Numbered from the stretch's first letter, positions 1-6,276 are shown. The stretch is 6,288 bases of DNA from an uncultured bacterium (GCA_946184715.1 CAMHGU010000134.1:1-6288); one strand, 5' to 3'. Made by a program: numbers and translations. Notes: generated by a model from the sequence alone, not told the origin.

Positions 1-254
1 AGATTGACGTTAACAAGCAATTTGCGCCGGTTGCAACTTATGTAAAAAAGGTCGTATGGCAACGACTTGGCTATATACTTGAGAAAATCCTTGGGGAAAA
101 GAAGTTAGCAGATGAATTGTATGAACAGCTTCGTACATCATCTGGTTATTTCAAATATCAACCTTTGAGTACATCGGTAGAAGATAATTCATCATCCAGA
201 GACCGACGATGGAAGATAAACATTAATGTGGAAATAGAGACAGACGATATATGA
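1..254 (+). CDS. AbiEi-family type IV antitoxin, C-terminal part (5' end outside window)
   Basis: This is an open frame from base 3 to the TGA at 252-254, giving 83 residues with the start lost to the left. AbiEi antitoxins are winged-helix transcriptional repressors that neutralise the AbiEii nucleotidyltransferase and repress their own operon. The visible part fits the C-terminal half of that family. A segment reading QRLGYILEKILGE is followed by a helix ending in ADELYEQL. The protein closes with RDRRWKININVEIETD, matching the arginine-tryptophan 'R-R-W-K-I-x-V-N-V-E' ending I know from AbiEi proteins. Its stop overlaps the start of the next gene (ATGA, 4 nt), the usual arrangement of antitoxin before toxin. 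The N-terminal DNA-binding domain cannot be seen, so intactness is unknown. The family call rests on recognition of the C-terminus plus the neighbour. Confidence 0.78.
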   Translation, partial: IDVNKQFAPVATYVKKVVWQRLGYILEKILGEKKLADELYEQLRTSSGYFKYQPLSTSVEDNSSSRDRRWKININVEIETDDI

Positions 255-1054
255 TAAACAGAGCAGCAATACAACAGTGGAGTGAACATGCTCCGTGGAT
301 AGATAATGCCCAGATTGAGCAAGACCTGATTATCTGCCGTGCCTTGGTTTCCATCTTTAGCGATGAGTTCCTTGCATCTCAGTTGGCATTTCGAGGAGGA
401 ACAGCTTTGCATAAGCTCTATCTCTCGCCTCAGCCACGATATAGCGAGGACATTGATTTGGTGCAGATTACTCCCGGACCGATCAAGCCCATTATGTATC
501 GATTAGGTGAAGTTCTTGACTGGCTGCCCGACAGAGTAACTAAGCAGAAACGATATAATAACACTATGCTATTTCGTGTTGAGTCGGAAATACCGCCTAC
601 GGTACAGATACGACTGAAAGTCGAAATCAATTGCTTCGAACATTTCAACGTACTTGGGCTGGCAAAGATTCCGTTCAAAATGAAGAACTCTTGGTTTACC
701 GGTGAAGCCGAGTTGACTACCTATCATTTCGAAGAATTGCTGGGTACCAAACTTCGCGCTCTTTACCAGCGCAAGAAAGGTCGTGACCTCTTTGACCTTT
801 ATATCGCTTTACAGCGCAAGGAAGTGGATGTTGATAAAGTCCTTCAGTGTTACAAGAAATATATGGAGTTTGTCGTAGATAAGGCTCCTTCCTATAAGCA
901 ATTCGTCAATAACTTGCAGGGGAAGTTGAAAGTTCCGGAGTTTACCAATGATATGCAATCCCTCTTGCGCCCGGGCATAACATTCAATGCATGCGATGCT
1001 TATTCTATTATTTATGAGACATTTATCGACAAGATGGAGGGGAAGAGAGATTGA
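251..1054 (+). CDS. AbiEii/AbiGii-family nucleotidyltransferase toxin (type IV toxin-antitoxin system)
   Basis: The gene encodes 267 residues, close to the usual family length. AbiEii toxins belong to the DNA polymerase beta-like nucleotidyltransferase superfamily. Family members act in phage abortive infection, and some related toxins modify tRNA. Visible motifs are FRGGTALHKL (residues 47-56, the nucleotide-binding GG[ST]), SEDIDL (65-70, with D67 and D69 as likely metal ligands), KVEIN (123-127, a third acidic residue at E125) and K167 followed by KGRDLFDLY (176-184, the conserved RDxxDL of the family). All expected catalytic positions are present, so the toxin looks intact. The ATG at 251 overlaps the antitoxin stop by 4 nt, which implies co-transcription and coupled translation, and no separate promoter is seen. 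Base composition is clearly more AT-rich than the genes beyond 1330, consistent with horizontal acquisition. The natural target is not deducible from sequence. Confidence 0.9.
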   Translation: MINRAAIQQWSEHAPWIDNAQIEQDLIICRALVSIFSDEFLASQLAFRGGTALHKLYLSPQPRYSEDIDLVQITPGPIKPIMYRLGEVLDWLPDRVTKQKRYNNTMLFRVESEIPPTVQIRLKVEINCFEHFNVLGLAKIPFKMKNSWFTGEAELTTYHFEELLGTKLRALYQRKKGRDLFDLYIALQRKEVDVDKVLQCYKKYMEFVVDKAPSYKQFVNNLQGKLKVPEFTNDMQSLLRPGITFNACDAYSIIYETFIDKMEGKRD

Positions 1055-1330
1055 ACACCCAAAGGGGACGGATATAATTTAGCACGCATTACAGCCTGCT
1101 CGAAGTCAACCATTCCCCGAAAGGAAAAGTAAAATCCGTGGTACCCCTAAAACCACCACCCCATAAAAGCTTCTACTGACAATCAGGCATTTTCTTCCAT
1201 CGGACGACATCTATCTCAAATTGGGGAGATTTCGCCCGAAAAACCTTGCTCGACTCGTGTAATAGCTTTACCTTTACCAAATATTCATTCGGCATAGGAG
1301 CCATCGTCAGAACTGTGACACGGAGAAGAT
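1055..1330. other. Intergenic region with a protein-like minus-strand stretch; boundary of the AbiE module
   Basis: This 276-nt stretch has no complete gene of normal size. Read on the minus strand, bases 1146 to 1054 are open and unusually protein-like (GFYFSFRGMVDFEQAV, then MRAKLYPSPLGVQ). The frame contains an ATG at 1113-1111 and continues antisense into the end of abiEii, stopping with TAA at 1014-1012; from that ATG it would be 33 residues. This could be a gene remnant, a dispersed intergenic repeat or chance. A small imperfect hairpin lies at 1223-1237 (GGGGA, loop GATT, TCGCCC with one bulge), without a following T-run on the + strand, so it is not a convincing terminator. The right end carries a candidate promoter, listed separately. 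Composition changes from AT-rich to GC-rich across this stretch. Confidence 0.45.
1245..1276 (+). promoter_or_regulatory. Candidate Bacteroidales-type promoter for the PheC-like gene
   Basis: CTTG at 1245-1248 (consensus TTTG at -33) and TACCTTTA at 1269-1276 (7 of 8 to TAnnTTTG at -7) are separated by exactly 20 bp, the preferred Bacteroidales spacing. Transcription would begin near 1283, leaving a leader of about 48 nt before the ATG at 1331. The match is imperfect in both boxes, so this is a moderate-confidence call. Confidence 0.42.
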
Positions 1331-2278
1331 ATGCTACGGATTAAGATAAGGCAAGCGGTGGCGGTCGTGGCCGTGGTGGTGGCGATGGCGCTTGCGTCGT
1401 GCTCTACGGCTAAGGTCAACTCACCGAGTGAGGGCATCGCTTCTGATAGCACTCGCCTTGTCGCCGACGGCAAGCTCGCCGATGCTTTTGAGCGTGCGCG
1501 CGCTGATGGCCGTCAATCGGTGGCGATTCCGGCATTGTCGGTTGAAATCCCTACGGAAGGCTCGGTGGCGGCGATTGTCGCCCGCGACACGCTCCTCGTA
1601 GGCACCACCGGCGATTACCGCCCGCTCTCATTCTGCGAGAGCGATGGCTCGTATTGGGGTTTCGACATCGACGTGGCGCGGGAGATAGCGGCGGAGCTGG
1701 GCGTTCACACGAAGTTCGTAGCTACGTCGTGGCCTACGCTGAGTGTCGACGTCGTTGCCGCACCGCCGGCGTTCGACCTCGCTATGGGCGGTATCACCAT
1801 CACCGATGCCCGCTGCGCCACGATGCTGATGAGCGAAGGATATCTTGCCAATGGTAAGACGATACTATGCCGGGCTGCCGAAGCCGACCGCTACCGCGCG
1901 TTGCCCGACATTGACAAGCCCGAAGTCAGGGTGATGGTCAACCCCGGTGGACTCAATGAGAAGTTTGCCCGAGAACACCTCTCTCACGCCACCATAATCG
2001 TCCACACCCAAAACGAGGAGATTCCTTCGCTCGTGGCCGAGGGCGAAGCCGATGTGATGATAACCGAGATTACCGAGGCACCCTATTATGTGGCTACCGA
2101 CACTCGCCTCGCCGCCCCGCTAATCGATGAGCCGTTTACGCGCGGCCAAATCGGCGCGCTAATGCGCCCGGGGCAGGACGACCTGCTGCAGCTGGTCAAC
2201 GCCGTCATCGGCCGGATGAAAGCCGACGGCTCCCTCCGCCTGTTGCACGAGCGCTACCACCTCCGCTACGCCTACTGA
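1331..2278 (+). CDS. PheC-like cyclohexadienyl dehydratase / family 3 solute-binding lipoprotein
   Basis: The protein has 315 residues. A signal peptide with basic residues at 3, 5 and 7 and a hydrophobic core ends in the lipobox LASC (Cys24), so this is a lipoprotein facing the periplasm. No acidic Bacteroidetes surface-export signal follows the cysteine. After a linker of about 60 residues comes the bilobed binding-protein domain: TTGDYRPLS (92-100), GFDIDVA (110-116), TSWPTL (132-137), FDLAMGGITIT (148-158), a conserved arginine at 161, NGKT (174-177) and NPGGLNEKFA (204-213). As I recall it, Pseudomonas aeruginosa PheC has closely matching TTGDYKPFS, TSWPNL, DGKT and NPGGTNEKFA. The last motif holds the glutamate I take to be the catalytic general acid. 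PheC converts prephenate to phenylpyruvate and arogenate to phenylalanine. A purely binding role remains possible. An in-frame TGA at 1316-1318 makes ATG 1331 the only start. Confidence 0.72.
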   Translation: MLRIKIRQAVAVVAVVVAMALASCSTAKVNSPSEGIASDSTRLVADGKLADAFERARADGRQSVAIPALSVEIPTEGSVAAIVARDTLLVGTTGDYRPLSFCESDGSYWGFDIDVAREIAAELGVHTKFVATSWPTLSVDVVAAPPAFDLAMGGITITDARCATMLMSEGYLANGKTILCRAAEADRYRALPDIDKPEVRVMVNPGGLNEKFAREHLSHATIIVHTQNEEIPSLVAEGEADVMITEITEAPYYVATDTRLAAPLIDEPFTRGQIGALMRPGQDDLLQLVNAVIGRMKADGSLRLLHERYHLRYAY

Positions 2279-2293
2279 CAGCTTTTCGGCTGT
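2278..2293 (+). terminator. Short hairpin between convergent genes, possible weak terminator
   Basis: ACAGC (2278-2282), loop TTTTCG and GCTGT (2289-2293) form a perfect 5-bp stem starting on the last base of the PheC-like stop codon. It sits in the 27-nt gap between two convergent genes, where a terminator is expected. No T-run follows on the + strand, so the function is uncertain. Confidence 0.25.
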
Positions 2294-2305
2294 GGGCGGT
2301 AGGGG

Positions 2306-3055
2306 TCAATGGAGGGGATAGGGGTAGGTGATGTCCCAAAGGAAGAGGGCGTGGCCGGGCATCGACTCGCCGGCAGCGCAGCGATTGCGCCGCTCTATGA
2401 TTTGCTCGAACTCTGATAGCGACAACTTGCCGCGTCCCACCTCCACGAGCGTTCCCACCACGGCGCGCACCATATTGCGCAGGAAACGGTCGGCCGTGAT
2501 GACAAACACGAGTCGGTCGTCGTCGAGCTGCTCCCAACGGGCGCGGGTGACGTGGCATATATTGGTGCGGGCGTTGCTGTGGAGCTTGCTGAAGGAGGTG
2601 AAGTCGCTCACGTGGAGCAGCCGCTCGGCCGCTTCGTTCATCGCCTGCACATCGAGCCGGTGGTGGCAGTGCCAGCTGAAGGGGTAGAGGAAAGGCGAGC
2701 GCTCGGTGTGGGCGAAATAGCGGTAGGTGCGGGAGGTGGCGTCGAAGCGGGCATGGGCATCGTCGGCCACGGGAATGATGTCGTGGACGGCGATGTCACG
2801 GCCGACGATGCCGTTGAGGCTGCCTGTGAGGCGTCGGCGGTCAGGGATTGGCTCGGCGGTGTCGAAGTGGGCGTACATTACGCGGGCGTTGACGCCGGTG
2901 TCGGTGCGGCCGGCTCCGGTGATGGGCGTGGGGCATCGCAACGCGGTGGCGAGCGCCTCTTCGAGCACTTGCTGCACCGACGGGTTGGCCGGCTGTCGCT
3001 GCCACCCGCAGTAGGGCGCACCGTTGTAGGATAGCTTCAGGAAATAGCGAGGCAT
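2306..3055 (-). CDS. truA: tRNA pseudouridine synthase A
   Basis: The protein has 249 residues, the normal TruA length. TruA isomerises uridines 38-40 in the tRNA anticodon stem-loop to pseudouridine in the cytoplasm. The N-terminus reads MPRYFLKLSYNG followed by YCGWQRQ (15-21), then the catalytic motif GAGRTDTGVNA (47-57) with nucleophile Asp52. SRTYRYF (108-114) supplies the conserved active-site tyrosine region and FLRNMVRAVVGTLVEVG (191-207) the second-half signature. The frame is open for 37 codons upstream, but those overlap speA out of frame and lie before the conserved N-terminus, so ATG 3055-3053 is the start. Its A is also the last base of the speA TGA (TGATG), indicating an operon with translational coupling. 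One oddity is that the usual GVH after the catalytic motif reads GVN (Asn55). Confidence 0.96.
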   Translation of the reverse strand: MPRYFLKLSYNGAPYCGWQRQPANPSVQQVLEEALATALRCPTPITGAGRTDTGVNARVMYAHFDTAEPIPDRRRLTGSLNGIVGRDIAVHDIIPVADDAHARFDATSRTYRYFAHTERSPFLYPFSWHCHHRLDVQAMNEAAERLLHVSDFTSFSKLHSNARTNICHVTRARWEQLDDDRLVFVITADRFLRNMVRAVVGTLVEVGRGKLSLSEFEQIIERRNRCAAGESMPGHALFLWDITYPYPLH

Positions 3056-4959
3056 CAGTCTTTCTCGAGATAGGTGTAGCCGTAGAGGCCGGAGCGGTAG
3101 TTCTTGATGAAGTCGGCGCCCTCCTCGGGGGTGATACGCTCGCGGCGCACCGATTCGCTCACCCACGCTTCCACGTTGTGGACCAGCTTCTCAGGGTCGT
3201 ACTGCACGTAGTCGAGCACCTCGGCCACGGTCTCGCCGTTGAACACCTGGTCAATCTCGTAGTGGTCTTTGTACACGTCGATATGCACGGCGTTGGTGTC
3301 GCCGAAGAGGTTGTGAAGGTCGCCGAGAATCTCCTGGTAGGCGCCCACGAGGAATACACCTATATAATAAGGCTCGCCCTCCCGGAGCTTGTGGACCGGC
3401 AAAGCCGAGGCCACACCGTGGGGCGAGATGAAATTGGCGATTTTGCCGTCGCTGTCGCACGTCATATCCTGTAGCGAGGCTTGGCAGGCGGGTTTCTCGT
3501 CGAGCCTATGGATAGGCATTATAGGGAAAATCTGGTCAATAGCCCAGGAGTCGGGTAGCGACTGGAAGAGCGAGAAGTTGCAGAAGTACTTCTCGGGCAG
3601 CAGCTTGGCGATGGCGCGCAGCTCCTCGGGGGCGTGCTTGAGGGAGCGGGTGATGTCGCTGATCTCGCGAGCCACGCTCCAGAAGAGTTTCTCGATGATG
3701 GCACGCGTGCGCAGGTCGAGAAGGCCCAGGCTGAATAGGTCGAGCGCCTCCTCGCGAATCTGGAGCGCATCGTGCCACGATTCGAGCACGCGCGGCTGGG
3801 TGAGACGGTCCCAGATGTCGTAGAGCTCGCGCACCAGCTCGTGCTCGTCGGGGCCCACCTCCTCGTCGTCGTTCCATTCGGGCAACTTCGTGGTTTCGAG
3901 CACCTCCACCACGAGCACCGAGTGGTGGGCCGAAAGCGAGCGGCCCGATTCGGTGATGATGTTGGGCTGCTTCACCCCGTTCTTGACACACACATCCACG
4001 AGCGACGACACCGCATCGTTGACATACTCCTGAATAGAGTAGTTCATCGAGCTTTCGCTGCCGCTGGAGCGCGTGCCGTCGTAGTCCACGCCGAGGCCGC
4101 CACCCACGTCGACGAAGTCGATGTCGAAGCCCATCTTGGTGAGCTGCACGTAGAATTGGCACGATTCCTTCAGCGCGGCCATAATGCGGCGTATCTTGGT
4201 CACCTGGCTGCCTATGTGGAAATGTATCAGCTTGAGCGACGACGTCATCTCGTGCTCTTTAAGGTAGCCGAGGGCTTCGAGCAGCTCGCTCGAGTTGAGG
4301 CCGAACTTGCTCTGGTCGCCGCCCGACTCCTCCCACTTTCCGCTGCCGCTCGAGGAGAGCTTGATGCGGATGCCGATATTGGGCGTAAGGTTGAGGCGCT
4401 GCGATATTTCGGTGATGAGCGGCAGCTCATTGAGTTTCTCCACCACGATGTAGATGCGGCGTCCCATCTTCTGGGCCAGCAACGCCAGCTCCACAAAGGC
4501 GCGGTCCTTATAGCCGTTGCACACGATTACCGAATTGGCCGCCTCGGGCAGCGCGAGCACGGCGTGCAGCTCCGGCTTGGAGCCGGCCTCCAGGCCGATG
4601 TTGTACTTACGGCCGTGGCTTACAATCTCCTCCACCACAGGGCTCATCTGATTGACCTTGATGGGGTAGATGACGAAGCTCTCGCCCTTGTAGTCGTACT
4701 CCTGCGAGGCTTTGCGGAAGCAGCGCGAGATCTTCTCGATGCGGTTGTCGAGGATATCGGGGAATCGCAGCAGCACCGGCGCCGTGACGTGCCGCTGCCG
4801 CAGCTCGTCCATCACCTCCTTGAGGTCCACGCCCACGTAGCTGTCGCGCGGAGTGACCTGCACATTACCTTTCGGGTTGATAGAGAAGTATTTCAGCCCC
4901 CAACCGTTGATGTTGTAAAGCTCGGCGCTATCTTCGATACGCCATTTACGTACGCTCAT
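3055..4959 (-). CDS. speA: Biosynthetic arginine decarboxylase, PLP-dependent (fold type III)
   Basis: The protein has 634 residues, the usual length for bacterial SpeA. It decarboxylates L-arginine to agmatine, the first step of polyamine synthesis through agmatine and N-carbamoylputrescine. The alanine-racemase-like barrel carries YPIKVNQ (98-104), whose Lys101 binds pyridoxal phosphate. It also has IGLEAGSKPEL (121-131), HFHIGSQ (246-252), the phosphate-binding glycines in DVGGGLGVDYDG (284-295) and TESGR (336-340). The C-terminal barrel has the active-site motif TCDSDGKI (500-507, Cys501) and GAYQEILGDLHNLFGD (539-554). All key residues are present. ATG 4959 lies about 20 nt behind the predicted transcription start of a strong promoter. 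The gene overlaps truA by one base. Long open frames on the opposite strand, including one of about 400 codons, are high-GC shadows. Confidence 0.97.
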   Translation of the reverse strand: MSVRKWRIEDSAELYNINGWGLKYFSINPKGNVQVTPRDSYVGVDLKEVMDELRQRHVTAPVLLRFPDILDNRIEKISRCFRKASQEYDYKGESFVIYPIKVNQMSPVVEEIVSHGRKYNIGLEAGSKPELHAVLALPEAANSVIVCNGYKDRAFVELALLAQKMGRRIYIVVEKLNELPLITEISQRLNLTPNIGIRIKLSSSGSGKWEESGGDQSKFGLNSSELLEALGYLKEHEMTSSLKLIHFHIGSQVTKIRRIMAALKESCQFYVQLTKMGFDIDFVDVGGGLGVDYDGTRSSGSESSMNYSIQEYVNDAVSSLVDVCVKNGVKQPNIITESGRSLSAHHSVLVVEVLETTKLPEWNDDEEVGPDEHELVRELYDIWDRLTQPRVLESWHDALQIREEALDLFSLGLLDLRTRAIIEKLFWSVAREISDITRSLKHAPEELRAIAKLLPEKYFCNFSLFQSLPDSWAIDQIFPIMPIHRLDEKPACQASLQDMTCDSDGKIANFISPHGVASALPVHKLREGEPYYIGVFLVGAYQEILGDLHNLFGDTNAVHIDVYKDHYEIDQVFNGETVAEVLDYVQYDPEKLVHNVEAWVSESVRRERITPEEGADFIKNYRSGLYGYTYLEKD

Positions 4960-4986
4960 AAGCTAAAGTTCAGTTAATTCAGGTTT

Positions 4987-5018
4987 CAAAGTTACTGCAA
5001 TCTGCGGCCAAATGCAAA
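4987..5018 (-). promoter_or_regulatory. Bacteroidales sigma-ABfr-type promoter of speA-truA
   Basis: Read on the minus strand, TTTG at 5018-5015 (-33 box) is followed after exactly 20 bp by TAACTTTG at 4994-4987, a perfect match to TAnnTTTG. Transcription should start near 4980, about 20 nt before the speA ATG. The site lies in the 98-nt gap after the upstream lipoprotein gene, so speA-truA can be expressed independently of it. A second TTTG at 5012-5009 has only 14 bp of spacing and is less likely. Confidence 0.78.
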
Positions 5019-5057
5019 TCTGAGTTTACATCACAGGACAGCAGAGCGATAGTTATG

Positions 5058-5891
5058 TTATCGGAGGTCGATGTCGAAGGTGGTGATTTCTTCGTGGTGG
5101 CGGGTGAGGTAGCGGTAGCGGAGGGCGAGGCTGTCGGCGCGGGCCACGATGATAAGCGGGTCGGTGTAGAGAAGGTCGCGGGTGCGCTCGGCCACGTCGG
5201 CCTGCATCTCGCGGGTGGACTGCTCCACCACAGCGGGATCGACCTCGTCGAGAGTTACCTCGTCCATTCTGATGTCGGCAATGATGGCCGAGCTGTCGGG
5301 CGCAAGTCGGTAGCCGAGGAGCGTGATACCTTTCTCGGGCTGCTGCGGGTAGTGGGTGTTGGCGTGGTCGATGAGGGTGGCGATGTAGCGGGTGAGCGCT
5401 TGTCGCGGGAGGTGGGCTCGGCGGCCATCGACAGTGAGGGTGGCGGCTACGCGCGAGAGGTCGTCGGGGATGTTGAGCAGGTGGCGCGAAGTCAGTACTA
5501 TGGTGCTGCCGCCATCGTTGAAGGCGTAGAAAGAGCCGGCGGTGCGTCCGTCGCTGAAGGAGGCTTTGACGGCATCGTGCTTGAGGAATGAGCAAGGCGT
5601 CAGGGGCCGGTCGCTCGGCAGCGCCGTGAGGCCTAAGGCACAAGCCGACTCGAGGGCGTGGAGCGGCTCCAGCTCGATTCCGAACACACACACCGTGACG
5701 GTGCTGCGCCGATTGGGCGAGGTGAGGGTGTGGCCCCACGCTATTGCCGAGTCGCCTATGGCCTCGGCGGTCCAGCCTTCGGGCAGCTCGATGGTGTAGC
5801 TGCCGCCGTCGATTAGGTTGGTGTCGCGGTGGCCGCAGGCTGCGAGCCCGGCCAGAACTATTGTCGCTACTATAAAAAGAATCTGCTTCAT
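5058..5891 (-). CDS. Lipoprotein of unknown function
   Basis: The protein has 277 residues. The N-terminus MKQILFIVATIVLAGLAAC is a typical lipoprotein signal with lipobox LAAC and Cys19, so the mature protein is anchored in the cell envelope. Residues 29-72 (DGGSYTIELPEGWTAEAI, then a beta-rich stretch ending VTVCVFGIE) resemble the 'P-E-G-W' start of small PsbP/DUF1795-like envelope domains, but this is only a resemblance. The middle (115-155) looks beta-rich (GSFYAFNDGGSTIVLTSRHL). The C-terminal third contains a charged helical segment at 217-241, then LIIVARADSLALRYRYL. No catalytic motif is recognised. It lies upstream of speA on the same strand, separated by 98 nt with an independent promoter. 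Its own promoter is strong and its leader is only about 15 nt. It is probably a real, lineage-restricted gene. Confidence 0.8.
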   Translation of the reverse strand: MKQILFIVATIVLAGLAACGHRDTNLIDGGSYTIELPEGWTAEAIGDSAIAWGHTLTSPNRRSTVTVCVFGIELEPLHALESACALGLTALPSDRPLTPCSFLKHDAVKASFSDGRTAGSFYAFNDGGSTIVLTSRHLLNIPDDLSRVAATLTVDGRRAHLPRQALTRYIATLIDHANTHYPQQPEKGITLLGYRLAPDSSAIIADIRMDEVTLDEVDPAVVEQSTREMQADVAERTRDLLYTDPLIIVARADSLALRYRYLTRHHEEITTFDIDLR

Positions 5892-5913
5892 CGTAGGTCG
5901 GATTTTACACCCG

Positions 5914-5945
5914 CAAATTTAGCTCAACCGCGGCCCATTTCCAAA
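5914..5945 (-). promoter_or_regulatory. Bacteroidales-type promoter of the lipoprotein gene
   Basis: On the minus strand TTTG (5945-5942) is followed after exactly 20 bp by TAAATTTG (5921-5914), a perfect match to both boxes of the Bacteroidales consensus. The predicted start is near 5907, giving a leader of about 15 nt before the ATG at 5891. It supports the reality of the unrecognised lipoprotein gene. Confidence 0.78.
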
Positions 5946-6055
5946 TCTCACCGGCCGCCATTCCCGTTTCCGTGCAAAGAATGACACGAAAGGGGTGAAA
6001 GTGTGATAATAAAAAATGTAACTATGCGACAGCAGAAGAATAAAAGAGAATAAAA

Positions 6056-6200
6056 ATGAAAGAACTTGAAGAAAAGGGGTCACCGTTTCAGCCTGTCTTC
6101 GGGAATAGGCCGATGCAATACATCGGTCGTGACGGAATAATCGAGTGAAGGGCTAAGAGAGCCTGAGGGTTCTCGCAATCGATGTACGTTGTTTTTTAGG
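6056..6200 (+). pseudogene. Frameshifted N-terminal remnant of an AAA-type ATP-binding protein
   Basis: ATG 6056 opens a 30-codon frame (MKELEEKGSPFQPVF, then GNRPMQYIGRDGIIE) ending at TGA 6146. Shifted by one base, the sequence from 6147 continues as EGLREPEGSRNRCTLF up to about 6194. Joined, the two pieces match the start of a family of AAA ATPases that I know as N-P-F-x-P-x-F-G-x-x-P-x-x-x-G-R-[DE]-x-I-I-x-x-F-x-x-x-L-x-x-P-x-G-S-R-x-x-x-T-L-F, which then runs into G-x-R-G-x-G-K-T. Here the Walker A loop is absent. After the T-run at 6192-6197 the likeness stops in every frame, although removing one T would give L-F-L-G. A loss of about 8 nt after GAG 6143-6145 would explain the first shift. 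This is inferred from remembered family patterns; no alignment was run. The preceding 5946-6055 holds no gene I can support. Confidence 0.58.
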
Positions 6201-6244
6201 ACTTATCTATTGCGAGGGGGTAGGGGACAGGGTCTGAGAAAAAT

Positions 6245-6276
6245 TTTCGTAGAACGGGGAATAATGTGTAATTTTG
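6245..6276 (+). promoter_or_regulatory. Candidate Bacteroidales-type promoter pointing off the right edge
   Basis: TAATTTTG at 6269-6276 is a perfect TAnnTTTG box. Twenty bases upstream lies TTTC at 6245-6248 (3 of 4 to TTTG). Transcription would begin near 6283, so the gene served must lie beyond the window. Bases 6201-6244 between the ATPase remnant and this site show nothing further that I can name. Confidence 0.5.

Noticed and set aside
1285..1473. 62-codon minus-strand frame over the start of the PheC-like gene
   Set aside because: It is antisense to the signal peptide of a well-supported gene; the alanine/threonine repeats come from reading the hydrophobic signal codons backwards.
2552..3034. 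160-codon + strand frame opposite truA
   Set aside because: It is antisense to TruA, glycine/valine-rich and without family likeness: a shadow of GC-rich coding sequence.
3056..3166. 37-codon N-terminal extension of TruA
   Set aside because: It overlaps the speA coding end in another frame, is rich in arginine and proline, and precedes the conserved MPRYFLKLSYNG start. The ATG at 3055 fits family length and the TGATG overlap.
3772..4977. Open frame of about 400 codons on the + strand opposite speA
   Set aside because: It lies entirely antisense to a clearly recognisable SpeA. It is His/Val/Leu/Ala-rich as expected of a GC-rich shadow, and it has no recognisable motif.
5047..5063. Inverted repeat CGATA-GTTATGT-TATCG at the end of the lipoprotein gene as a terminator
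   Set aside because: The stem is only 5 bp, AT-rich, overlaps the stop codon and has no T-run after it on the minus strand.
6108..6128. Hairpin GGCCGATG-CAATA-CATCGGTC and nearby stems at 6142-6175 and 6172-6216, with a T-run at 6192-6197, as a structured RNA or terminator
   Set aside because: No stem directly abuts the T-run, and the same bases read as codons of the ATPase remnant (PMQYIGRD), which explains the sequence better. A secondary RNA role cannot be excluded.
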